DNA from: Tupaia tana
Lineage: Eukaryota; Chordata; Mammalia; Scandentia; Tupaiidae
Assembly: GCA_026018925.1 (NCBI GenBank)
Contig: JAKSZU010000008.1
Location: 63,759,027-63,823,026 of the forward strand
DNA: 64,000 nt
Direction: 5' to 3'
Below the pieces are notes generated by a model. It did no database searches, was not told where the DNA came from, and saw only the letters and a program-made list of their open reading frames with translations. Positions 49,050 to 59,032 of the stretch are shown here, in pieces. Every line of letters begins with the position of its first letter. The stretch's first letter is position 1. The translations under genes were made by a program, and so were the position numbers.

Positions 49050-49240
49050 GCTCAGTCATGGTGGTGTGTGCTGCTAAGCCACCATCCTTTGCAGACTGGG
49101 AGTGCATGGAAGACCTGGACTGGATTCCAGCCCAACCTAGAGGCCAGGTCCCTTGGCACTTGTCTAACTGTAGTTCCAGCTGAGAGGCTGAGGCAGGAGA
49201 ATCACAACAAAGTGAGACCTTGCTTTCGGGAAAAAAAAAA
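49050..49240 (+). mobile_element. Composite tRNA-like/7SL SINE
   Basis: A tRNA-like first part (tggtggtgtgtgctgctaag to ctggactggattcc) is followed by Alu/7SL-like sequence (gtagttccagctgagaggct, then gaggcaggagaatcac) and an A-run. Confidence 0.7.
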
Positions 49241-49395
49241 AGTCGACCGCGGTTCGCGTCTCGGACCCGGTGGCTTATCACGCCGGGCGCGTTTGCGTGC
49301 CCAAGGATAGATTGCGGCGTGACCATGTACTTCTGTCTCTATGTCTCTCTCTGTCTAAACGCGCCCTATAGCGATCTCAAAAAAAAAAAAAAAAT
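49241..49395 (+). mobile_element. 5'-truncated young SINE with many internal deletions
   Basis: It starts at gtcgaccgcggttcgcg and keeps the correct order of blocks to cgccctatagcga. About half the body is missing in several separate gaps, although the remaining sequence is almost unmutated. Confidence 0.8.
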
Positions 49396-49399
49396 CACC

Positions 49400-51030
49400 A
49401 TCACTTCAGAAGATTGTTGTACTTCTGCATCAAAACATATAAGCCTTAGTGGAAAGAAAACTGCCTTCAGACATTACCAACAATCTTTCTTCTCCCCTTA
49501 CTGAGGTGAGGTTTTGACTGGGACCTATTTAATGCCAATTGGAAATAGAGCCTGTAGGAAAAGCAGCTATCATTTAAATACAGTTTCACCTGCAAAAGTC
49601 TCCAAGTCTGAAATATACTATTCCCTTCACGATAGCTGATTTTGAAATTCTACATACTGGATAGTTAAGTGACAAATAATATCACACTTCTACATAAGAG
49701 AAGGTATGCCACTTTAATCCTAGTCCATGGCGGCTCCCAAACAGAAGAATATGTATAAACTCTCATCTGCTACAGAAGCATTCATTTTGTACAACCTCAA
49801 AACAACTAATATGTCATATGCAAATGAGTTTAATTAAAAAGGATTCTAGATCAAGAGCATTACTTTTCAGTTACATTCTATGGCACAATTACAGTCTGAA
49901 AATGTATAATCAGGAATAAACTCTGGATAGAAATGACTTGAAAATCACTCAACTGCCATCAAGCTGTAAAGTATAGGAATGGTTGCAAGCTACAAGTTAA
50001 CAGTTCTCTTGTCAATCAGGACAGAGAGTTATGGAGAACATAGGAAACACAAAAGTTTGATATGGTTTGATTTAATAAAAAACTGCTTTCTACCCTAATG
50101 AAAAATTAGTAACAATCTTTATAATATATGATGTATAATTATTTTGCAGGAATAAATCAGGCAGTATAAATTCTTTGCTATTAAATCTTACTGAAAAAAC
50201 TTAAATTTTCTTTCTCTCTTCGAACTCCAAAACCAGGCATCTTTTGAAAAATGAGCAGTATTTTACAAAATGTGGTTTTAGTTAGCCACATCTTTCTTAA
50301 TATTTTTATGATGAATCTTTGACAAATGTTCCTCCTTCATCACCACAAGCAAACTTACCTATAGGAAAGAAGTCATCAGAAATGACTGGCTCGAGCAAGC
50401 AGAAACAGGTATGCAAGGCTTCACTTCCAGAGCCAAGGGTTGGAGCTCTGCTTAAATGAACCCGTCAGATGGTGGTGGCTACCCTCTAAAAGGAAACCAG
50501 AGAAATCTGCCCTGGTGTGTACTGCTTTTGGGTGCCTCCCTTTGTTCTAAATAGAATGTTACTGCTAAAATCGCAGTTTGCATTCCTGCTTGCTCAGGGA
50601 ACACTGATGCTGTCTGACAAAGCCTCCAGCTTAAATATCCTGATGGGGGAAAAATAAGTCCCAGAAGGTAATGTCTCTCTTGTGAACTAGTAAAACTAGC
50701 CTTACAATGAATGAGTAAATCTGAACAGTTAGAATTTTTTTTTTTTTTTTTTTTTGGTCACATTAATGTTACTTGACCTCATTTGTAAGGTATATTAGAG
50801 ACATTGAGGGAAGAAATGTTTCTACTTCTTGTGAATTTCCATTAAGGGAGTCTAGGGTGTGTCTGTAAACTTTATTCACCTCTACCTTTACCTTATTTCT
50901 TTACCTCTTTTCAATGTATGCAAAGTTTTCAATGACATATATGAAAGCAGTTAGTGTAAAAAGAGAAAGAAAGTCCTTACAATTAGTGAAATACAAGATC
51001 AAAACACAGCATAATGGGATGAAAAATGCT
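49400..51030. other. No gene recognised
   Basis: 1.6 kb without identified repeats except a T-run at about 50,737-50,756. Confidence 0.55.
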
Positions 51031-51059
51031 ATGAAAAAGTTAAGTCCATGGCAACCAGG

Positions 51060-51290
51060 AGAGGCAAAGGGAAGAGGCCTTCTTGGAGACACACCCTCAT
51101 GGATTCTGCAAAATAGCCATTTTGGGGAAACAGAAATGAAGACTTCCCACTGATAATTTGGCCTCTGGCACACAAAACTCGTATGGAGAGGCTTCTTGGA
51201 GACACAGCTTCATGGATTCTGCAAAATAGCCATTTTGGGGAAACAGAAATGAAGACTTTCCTGATAATTTGGCCTCCGGCACACAAAACT
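51060..51290 (+). repeat. Tandem 5' repeat units of the HAL1-like element
   Basis: Two copies of a unit of about 105 bp. Each copy has the order cttcttggagacacag/c, catggattctgcaaaatagc, cattttggggaaacagaaat, gataatttggcctc, cacacaaaactc. The first begins near 51,060 and carries about 15 extra bases near its start; the second runs about 51,180-51,290. They differ at few positions. Tandem 5' units with promoter activity are known in mouse L1 (monomers). The same role here is an inference. Confidence 0.75.
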
Positions 51291-51671
51291 CACGGGTAGG
51301 AAGACTCCTTCCAGGCCTCCTGTCTCTGCACCTGTCTTTGTCTCTCTCTACCTCTGTCTCAGTCTCTGTCTCCTCTCTTTTTTTTTTTGTAATTTTTGCC
51401 TTTTAGAATTTCGCGCGGTGCTTATGCGCCGCGTGTTTTTCCAGTTTTTGTTTTTTTTTTTACTGAGATTTCTTTAAAATATTAATGTTTTATGTTGTAT
51501 TGAGAAGTTTTCTCTTCGTTTTTTCTTCTCTTTTTCTGTTTCTTGTTTTTTTTTTTTTTTTTTTTTTTTTTTTTCTGTTGTTGCTGTTGTTTCTCTCTGT
51601 TTCCTTTTCTGCACGCTCCTCAATGCTCAGATTGAACTTCAAAGTTTGGAAAGAAACTGATCATCAACCAG

Positions 51672-52668
51672 ATGACTAGAAATCGCTGCAGGACCACAAG
51701 AAATATGGGAAAGCAGGAAAATACCTCTCCTCCAAGGGAAAAGGATAACTCCTCTTCATCCACACACAGTTCAAGGGAATTCATGGAAATGTCTGATAAA
51801 GAATTCAGAACATTCATAATGGCAAAACTAACAGAGATAGAAGAGAAGACAGACAATGAACTGCTGAAGAGGAAGGAGAAAGAAGTTGTTGAGTTCCAGG
51901 AGGTGAGGAAATTCATGCAAGATCTAAAGGAGGAATTTCACACTTTACAAAAGAATCAGATGGAACTGTTAGAGATGAAGGCTATAATACAGGAAGTCAA
52001 AATCTCCCTTGAAAGTATTAAAAGCAGACTAGATCGTACAGAAAATAGAATCTCAGACACAGAAGAGAAAATTGCTAGCCTAGAAAAATCCACCATGAAG
52101 ACTGAGAAAATGACCCAAAAATTTGAGACCAATACACGAGAAATACTAGATACCATCAAACGTCCAAACATCCGGATAATAGGCATCCCAGAAGGCGAAG
52201 AGATTCATAAGGGCATTGATAATCTATTCCATGATATCCTGCAAGAAAACTTTCCAAACCTAGAGAGGCACTCAAAGATTCAGTCCCAAGAAATACAGAG
52301 GACCCCCAATAGAATCAACCCAAGAAGATCTTCTCTAAGACACATTATAGCCAGATTGACCAAAACAGCAGACAAAGACAAGATACTAAGACTGGCAAGA
52401 GAAAAACGGCAAGTTACTTACAAAAGGGTATCCCATCAGACTAACAGCAGATCTCTCATCGGAAACAATGCGAGCAAGGAAAGAATGGGAAAATATATTC
52501 AACGTGTTAAGGGAAAAGCAATTTCAACCGAGAATACTGTACCCAGCAAGATTATCGTTCATTTGGGAAGAAAAGACATGAACATTCCCAGATAAACAAA
52601 ATCTGAAAGAATTTACCAGCACCAGATCAGATCTCCAAGAAGTTCTTAAGGGAGTGCTATGTCAGTAA
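51672..52668 (+). pseudogene. L1/HAL1 ORF1 (RNA-binding chaperone), one frameshift
   Basis: Encodes an L1 ORF1 protein, the trimeric RNA-binding chaperone of the retrotransposition particle. The open part runs 51,672-52,595. The family-like start MGKQ is at 51,705, eleven codons inside, so either Met could be used. In order: a polar Ser-rich N-terminus, a coiled coil over roughly residues 60-160 (heptad-like Glu/Lys/Leu), an RRM opening with RPNIRIIGIPEGEE near residue 164, and the conserved NFPNLERHSKIQ and QEIQRTPNR stretches. A one-base gain in the A-run near 52,421-52,426 throws the C-terminal domain out of frame. The expected C-terminal sequence (TADLSSETMRARKEW-type) continues in the next frame to a TAA at 52,666. 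Family length is about 340 residues and this one would be about 331. Confidence 0.85.
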
Positions 52669-53039
52669 AATTAAATGCAGACACACAGAAATAAAAGTTC
52701 AAAAATTAAGAAAATGGACAACTTAATTGTAGGGACAATGTCTGGAGATGAATATTATATCCCAGAATTCAATGTGGAAGATCGAGCCTTAACAGAAGAA
52801 AGATTAAGTACATGAGACTGAACTGATGAAACAACATTCTGTGACTGGACTAAAATATTGCTGCTTTTCTTCTAAGCTTTGGTGTCCAGTTTTAAAGGAT
52901 TTTTGTCCTGTCTTGAGCTGTCGATAGGTGCATGTACCTACTATTTGAACAGAATACTAACCTATTTCTAGGCTTTAAGTTTCAAGGAAATATCATTACC
53001 AGTTCAAAACTGCTCTTCTTGAAATTACTAGCTGGACTT

Positions 53040-53854
53040 GCTATTGAAAGTAGTTAGATTACTTATGATATTGTGTGATCAACAAAATGTTGGGGGAAAA
53101 GGAATGGAAGACAACTGTATATAGCAGAGATAGTGTAATAAGAGAGTGGGAAAGGGCAGAGGGTCAGACATGGGGTAAAAATCATATATATGCATATACA
53201 TATGTATGAAAGTAGAAATGGAATATTATTGATGATAACATGCATGATTAAGCAACTATGCAGTTTATTCTAGATGGGAAACCACATTTAATATGTTGTG
53301 ATGATGCTCAAGGAATGAATGTTAAGTAATTTAAAAAAAAAGTTGCAGGAAAAAAAAACAGTAAAACTGTTCATATAGAAATTAAAAAAAATGCATATTT
53401 GATGACTGTAGTAAGCTATATAGCCCCAGCTGGGTACTACTTTATAATATGTTCATTCTATTCACTGAGGTTTATGCCTAAAGTCACACTTGGGTTCATG
53501 TATAGGTATATATCAGCTGTGCTAGCTATTGGATATATTTAGACTAATTAAGTTCATTAGCAATTCAATTAAATGGGGGGGGAAGGCATAGAGAGCAACC
53601 ATGGATACCAGAGACAATGTGGGAGGAGGGTGGGACATGGCAGAGGGTGAGGGATAAGGAATCAAGGATGGCAAAACAAAAAAAAAACAAAGTATACAAG
53701 ACATAAGAATTGGAAAATTATTTGCTGATAACATGTATGTTGATGTGCTTGATTGAGCCAATACACAGTGTATTTTGGATGGAAAATTCATTTGTATGCT
53801 GTAATGATGTATAGTGAATTAATGTAAAAAAATAAATAAATTTAAAGAGTAAAA
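53040..53854 (+). repeat. Two successive L1-type 3' end modules in the HAL1-like tail
   Basis: Two stretches, about 53,090-53,340 and 53,575-53,854, show the same order of features: a G-rich purine segment with gggaaagggcagagggt or gggacatggcagagggt, a gctgataacatg or gatgataacatg block, a ttctagatggga or ttttggatggaa block, and an A-rich end. About 230 bp of unrelated sequence separates them. The outer target duplication lies after the second module, so both were part of the inserted RNA. Confidence 0.6.
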
Positions 53855-54154
53855 AAAAAGTTAAGTCCATGAAGAGAAAAAAAACCTAACAGGGTAATTT
53901 ATTCAAATGTTATATGATATATTTTCAAGTATAGGAGGAGTTTAATTTCAAATTATGTTTAGCACTATTTTTCATTCTATTCAGGGAATACAAAGCAGAA
54001 GATTACTATCTAATCACAAGCTTTTAAAGAAAAGGAAATGTTTTATGTGCTATCCCATCCCTTCTCCTAATGCCTGTATAATTGATGAACTTAATTTTCT
54101 TCTCTTCATATGTGATAACTGGATAACAGAATACATGGTTCAATGACTGGGCAT

Positions 54155-54440
54155 CTTTTTTTTTTTTTTTAACTTTTGCCATAGGGCACGAGAGTTTGCC
54201 AGAGAGAGAGAGAGAGAGAGACACATACAGAGAAACACACAAAGAGGCGAAAGTGAGAAATCACCCCCTAGGGAGGATGGCCACACCTGAATTCCTTCTC
54301 CTACACTCTCCTCTGGGGATTTTGGGCATGCATGCACCCACACCTGGCATGATTTTCAAGCCACAAGTCCGGGACTTGAATTGTGGTTGGCCATGTAGGA
54401 GTTCAGTGCCTTAACCAGCATGCCACCTGCTAGTCTCAGC
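54155..54440 (-). mobile_element. Old SINE
   Basis: A diverged minus-strand copy with a GA-rich stretch at 54,200-54,220 and head tgccacctgctagtc. Confidence 0.78.
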
Positions 54441-55014
54441 TGGGAAAAAAAAAAAAAAAAAAAACCTTCTAAAGCAAATGATCAAGCCATCACACACATC
54501 ATTTACAAGCCTCGGTAGGACATTTACCGCTATAGACAGGACTGGTAAGCACATTGATAATACAGCAATCACTTCATCTATTACAAACCTTATCATCATT
54601 TCAGCAAGGCAAATCGGATTCTTTTCTGCATTTTCTAATAAGAAAAATGAGTGTTTAGGTATTGCCATTGGGTTGACTGTTTTCAGCACTATTGGGTTTA
54701 GTAAATTTTCCATTTTAAAGTTTCTTAACTGGATGTCAGAATGCAAATTTATTTCTATTAAGAATTTTATGTACTTAATACTACTACTTTACCAAATCTT
54801 TTATCCCAGTACTCTGCTATGGATAATGACTGGTATTATTACTTTTGAGTTGAGTTATAGATGATTAAGAAATTTTTTGGCAAACTTCAGTGATGATTAA
54901 TACTGACAGCTAAATAATAGATGCTGGATTTGAAAGTTATTATATTAACTTTTTAAATTAAGTTATATTAAGTTTATTACATATTAACTTTTGGTTTTAA
55001 AAATGCAACATAGT

Positions 55015-55266
55015 GGGACCAGCAGACAGTGTGATGGTTATGTTGCTGGACTCCCACATGATTGACCGTGGTTTGAATCCTGGGCCCGGAGGCTTAAAAG
55101 TCATGCCAAGTACGTGTGCATGCATGCCAAGAATCTTGAGAGGAGAATGGAGGAAAAGGGACTGTGGCGTGGTCATCCCTCCTTGGGGGTGATTTCTCAC
55201 TGTCTCTTTCTGTGTCTCTGGAGAGAGCATATGCCCTATAGCAAAAGTCTCTCTCTCTCTAAAAAA
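55015..55266 (+). mobile_element. tRNA-derived SINE
   Basis: A moderately diverged full-length copy. aaatgcaacata flanks it on both sides as a target duplication. Confidence 0.87.
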
Positions 55267-55563
55267 AGAAATGCAACATAATGATAAGAATTACGCTGGA
55301 AAATGGTGAGAGAAAATGTGTCAATTATTAATGAAAGTTTTACAAATTAGCTTAATACCACTGTATAAAACATAATTGATCTACATGCCTAGGGTGTTTG
55401 ATATTGGTCTTGCTTGAAACTGAAAAATAATTACCTCTTCCTGGATAATTTTTCCTTAAGTATTTGTCTAGACCCATGCCAATATGAAAAAAAGTAGGAG
55501 CGAACACTCTAAGTGAAAAGAATTGTCACCGTTTTATGTAGCCTTCAAAAACATTCCTGACAT

Positions 55564-55826
55564 GGGATCAGCAGTTGGTGTAATGGCCATGTTGTTGGAC
55601 CATAGTCGACCACAGTTTGAGTCCCGGACTCGGTGGCTTAGACTCACGCCAGTGCATGTGTGCTCGTGCCCAAGATCCTGAAAGGAGAATGGAGGAGAAG
55701 GAATTGTGGCATGGCCATCCCCACAGGGGGATGATTTTTCGTTTTCTGTCTCTCTGTCTCTCTCTCTGTCTTTCTGGCGAGTGCACACGCCCTATAGCAA
55801 AAACCTCTCCAAAAAACAAAACAAAA
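55564..55826 (+). mobile_element. tRNA-derived SINE, (AAAAC)n tail
   Basis: Full-length apart from a small gap before the GTCGAC block. The target duplication aaaacattcctgacat is present on both sides. Confidence 0.9.
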
Positions 55827-55964
55827 CAAAACAAAACATTCCTGACATTCCCCATGATTTGAGCTGGCTGAGACTGGGAGTGGATTGTGGCATGAACACA
55901 TTTTTTTCTTTCTTTGTCTCTCATTGAATAAATGAGTGAATAAACATTTTAAAAATGTAGTTCA

Positions 55965-56125
55965 GAATTAGACAGTTCTAAGTTTTGATTCTGAATTTCT
56001 GATTACTAACTGGGTTACTTAAGAAAGTCAAGTAACTTTCCTCATTTGTAAAGAGGAAATTACAATTGTTTTAGTGGGCAGCAAATGAAGTGGCATAGGT
56101 CAAACATTTAAAAAGTACCTAGCCC
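55965..56125 (+). mobile_element. MIR
   Basis: aagtcaagtaactttcctca followed by tttgtaaagaggaaattaca. It is diverged. Confidence 0.6.
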
Positions 56126-56359
56126 GGGGGCAAGTGATGATGCAGTGGTAATGCAAGTGGTCCACACGGGGAAGGTCCTCAGACACATGCTGTGCACACA
56201 TGCACGTGTCTGTGATCCAGGATGGTTGAGACCAGAGGCAGATCATTACATAAAGACCAGTATTTATTCTCACATGATTTAACTTAGATTTTAAATTAAG
56301 TAAACACCATCATGTTTTACTTATTTTTGTTGTCATATTGACATGACTTGACCTCATTT

Positions 56360-56795
56360 GTAAGATAGATTATTATTAGCTCTTCTGTAAAAGTTTTCTA
56401 GAATTCAGAAGTAAAGCCATCTGGATTTGGGCTTTTCTTTGTTGGGCAACTCTTCATCACTACTTCAATCTCTTCACATGTTATTGGTCTATTCAGGCTT
56501 TCTATTTCATCCTGATTCAAGCTAGGTAATTTATACCTGTCTAGAAATTTATTCATCTCATACAGGTTTTCTAGCTTGCTGGCATATAGTTGTGCATAAT
56601 TTTCTCTCATAATTTTTTGTATTTCTGATGTATCAGTTGTAATACTGCCAGCTTCATTACTGATTTTTAACTATCTGGTTCTTTTCTCTGCTTTTCTTGA
56701 CTCATCTAACTAGTAGTTTATCAATTCTGTTTAACTTTTAAAAATCCCAGCTCTTTTCCATTGATTTTTTTGTGCAGTTCTTTCAAACACTCAAT
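56360..56795 (-). mobile_element. L1 ORF2 fragment, inverted
   Basis: Minus-strand reading at 56,398-56,610 gives [20 protein letters not shown], then [13 protein letters not shown] and [10 protein letters not shown]. This is the stretch of L1 ORF2 between the endonuclease and reverse transcriptase domains. Stops lie on both sides. It abuts forward L1 sequence at about 56,795-56,805, so the pair may be one insertion with a 5' inversion. Confidence 0.8.
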
Positions 56796-56804
56796 TAGAA
56801 AGGA

Positions 56805-57565
56805 CAGGAGAATGCTCAGTTGGAAAAGCGCTTGCACATCGATGTTTATTGCAGCATTATTCATGATTGCCAAGACATGGAACCAACCTAAATGTCCACA
56901 AACTGGTGAATGGATTGAAAAAGTGTGGCATATATACTCTATGGAATACTACTCAGCCATAAAAATTAACAAGACCCTGGCATTTGATAGAAAGTGGTCA
57001 GATATGGAGGATCTATTGCTGAGTGAAGCAAGCCAGGCTATGTAAGAAAGATATTGTATGTATCCACTTAATATATACCAACTATCCACACTCTATGGTA
57101 GAGGACAAAATATTGGAGGACATAAAAGCAGTGAAAATACTTAACAAGGATAAGACAGTGTGGAATGGGGGGGGGGTGAAGAGAAGAGTATAGAGAAAGA
57201 TAGCAAGAGAACTAATAGAGAGGCATGACATTAGTAGGACACAGATATGATTTACTACCTGTTGATGATGACATGTATAGTATTCTCAAGTGGATTGGTC
57301 TGAGAAGTATTTCATGATGGGTAAAGACTTTTTACAAGCAAAATGAGAAATAATAATTGATTGGTTAAAAAAATAATTGGAATAATAATAATAATGATCG
57401 GGAAAAACAATAAAAAGATATTGAATGATGAAGTGGGGATGTTAATGTCTCTGTATTGACTGATATGCATGACACTCCCTTTTGAAAAAGCAGTGTAATA
57501 CACTGTAAAGTTATATGCGATTCAATGTAATATAGACAAGATTATGATGATAATAAATAAATTTA
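56805..57565 (+). mobile_element. L1 3' end with extended 3' UTR
   Basis: Bases 56,820-57,045 encode the ORF2 C-terminus (MFIAALFMIAKTWNQPKCPQ, then WHIYSMEYYSAIK), ending MEDLLLSEASQAM. A purine-rich 3' UTR with a G run near 57,167 follows. The last 270 bp (57,298-57,565) match a second copy at 23,962-24,230, so this L1 type has a longer 3' UTR than the others here. Confidence 0.85.
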
Positions 57566-58590
57566 AAAAAAGAAAGAGACCTGCACATCCCTGTTTATTA
57601 CTTACAACTGCTAAAACAAGGAATCAACCTAATGTCCAAAAACTGAGGACTGGGTTGAAAAACTGTGTCATATACATACAATGGAATATTACACAGTTAT
57701 GAAAAACACTGAGATCCTTTTGTTTGACTCAAAATGGATGAATATACAGGCTTAACGTTGAACAAAGTGAGCCAGATTTTGAAAGATACACATTGTATAT
57801 TCCCACCCAATTTGTACTGAGTACTATTGCAGAGGATGATTGTGAGGGTATGCAGCCTGGTAGTATGAAGCAGTTATTGCATGCCTTGTTTATTACTTAC
57901 TTGAGCTGGCTGACACATGCCTTAGATTCTAGGGGCCCTGTGGAAATATCCATGGGGCACAGAAAACATCCTGACTCTGGCTAGGTCATGCGATGCCTGT
58001 CCTATACAATGTTTATGGATTACACAATATTCTCTTTGATGTATACTCTGACAGCTTTCCTTGAAGTTGCAGAGGAACAGCATAAGTAAATGACTTGACC
58101 TATGACACATAGCAGGATCACACATGATAGTAACAAGTTCAAAAACCGTATACACTATAGTCCTTATCTCTAACTGTAGAACTTCAACCACATCCTTGAA
58201 AGCTTGCCAAAAGTTCACTGTGTCTGATAAAATGTATAAATAAAGAAGCTCAGCATGACTGAGCAGCACAGCTTGTCTGTGTTCACCTGCATTTCTGTTT
58301 CTGCATCTTTTTTCTTTCCCTAACTTTCTTCTTTCACAGGACCAAGTCCTGGGGTGAACACCAACAGTATTACCATCCAGAAAGATATTACTCTTAAGCT
58401 TGCCGGCAGTTGCTGACAGATGAGAGACTTGAAAATGTGATTGTGGAGAGGATAGATATAAATGCCAGAGACCATAAGGCAGGAGAGTGGATGGTAGCAA
58501 GTGGGTAGTGGTGAATGTGAGGTACAAGGGGAGGAAATATTTGACAGATGAACAAATGTAAAGTTCACTGTTGAATTAAATAAATTAAAA
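57566..58590 (+). mobile_element. Older L1 3' end, split by the solo LTR
   Basis: L1 ORF2 C-terminal and 3' UTR sequence (cctgcacatccctgtttatt, then tggaatattacacagttatg) runs 57,572-57,840. It resumes at 58,419 with 3' UTR sequence to an A-rich end at about 58,590. It is more degenerate than the neighbouring L1 copies. Confidence 0.75.
57841..58418 (+). mobile_element. Solo LTR of an endogenous retrovirus (class II-like)
   Basis: A 578-bp segment starting TGTGAGGG and ending GCTGACA interrupts an older L1 3' end. It is flanked by gatgat (57,835-57,840) and gatgag (58,419-58,424), a 6-bp target duplication with one change. Removing it restores a continuous L1 3' region. A TATAAATAAA motif at 58,235-58,244 can serve as both TATA box and polyadenylation signal, followed by a TC-rich R/U5-like region. 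A 6-bp duplication suits beta-type (ERVK-like) integration. No internal viral genes are present, so it is the product of LTR-LTR recombination. Orientation + is inferred from the TATA/AATAAA placement. Confidence 0.7.
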
Positions 58591-58763
58591 AAGAAAACAA
58601 GAAAAAGGAGAAAACAGAAAGTATAAAATGAGATGATAAGTGCAGATTATAGTATAGCAATAATTATTATAAATGTAAAGGGACCAAATGCTCCTGGTAA
58701 AAGATAAAGATGATTAGATAACTTAGACAATCCAACTATTTTTTTTCTAAAAGAATCACAACA

Positions 58764-58996
58764 GGGACCAGCAGTTAGTGTAATGGCTATGTCACTGAAC
58801 TCCCATGTAGTCGACCACGGTTCGAGTCCCGGACCTGGTGGCTTAAACTCACACTGGGCGCATGTATGTGTGTGCCCAACATCCCGAGGAGAATGGAGGA
58901 GAAGGGATTGCGGCATGGCCATTCCCCCCTGGGGGTGATTTCTCGTTTTCTGTCTCTCTGTCTCTCTCTGTCGTCTGGCGAGCACATGCGCCCTAT

Positions 58997-59031
<35 letters not shown>
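58764..59031 (+). mobile_element. Young tRNA-derived SINE
   Basis: Full-length, with an A-tail of about 30 and target duplication aaagaatcacaaca on both sides. Confidence 0.9.

Positions 59032-59032
<1 letters not shown>

Larger units (their letters stand above)
51051..53854 (+). mobile_element. Full-length ORF1-only LINE (HAL1-like half-L1)
   Basis: A complete retrotransposon insertion: tandem 5' repeats (about 51,060-51,290), a CT- and T-rich leader, an L1 ORF1 (51,672-52,668 with one frameshift), about 1.2 kb of non-coding 3' sequence and an A-rich end. It is flanked by a 17-bp direct repeat, aaaaagttaagtccatg, at 51,034-51,050 and 53,855-53,871. No endonuclease or reverse transcriptase ORF2 is present between ORF1 and the tail. 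This is the layout of HAL1 elements, L1 derivatives that keep only ORF1 and use an L1's machinery in trans. The alternative is an L1 whose ORF2 was deleted in the source transcript. The near-open ORF1 and intact target duplication indicate a fairly recent insertion compared with the ancient HAL1 copies typical of human DNA. Confidence 0.85.

Noticed and set aside
51060-51290. 5' tandem units as a satellite or a local duplication after insertion
   Set aside because: The target duplication abuts the first unit, so the units belonged to the inserted element rather than to the flanking DNA.
54478-54864. 128-codon forward frame with hydrophobic stretches
   Set aside because: Hydrophobic runs come from AT-rich sequence. 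No family was recognised and it is not preserved in any repeat nearby.
57922-58527. 201-codon minus-strand frame
   Set aside because: It lies antisense across the solo LTR and the split L1 3' UTR and has no recognisable domain.
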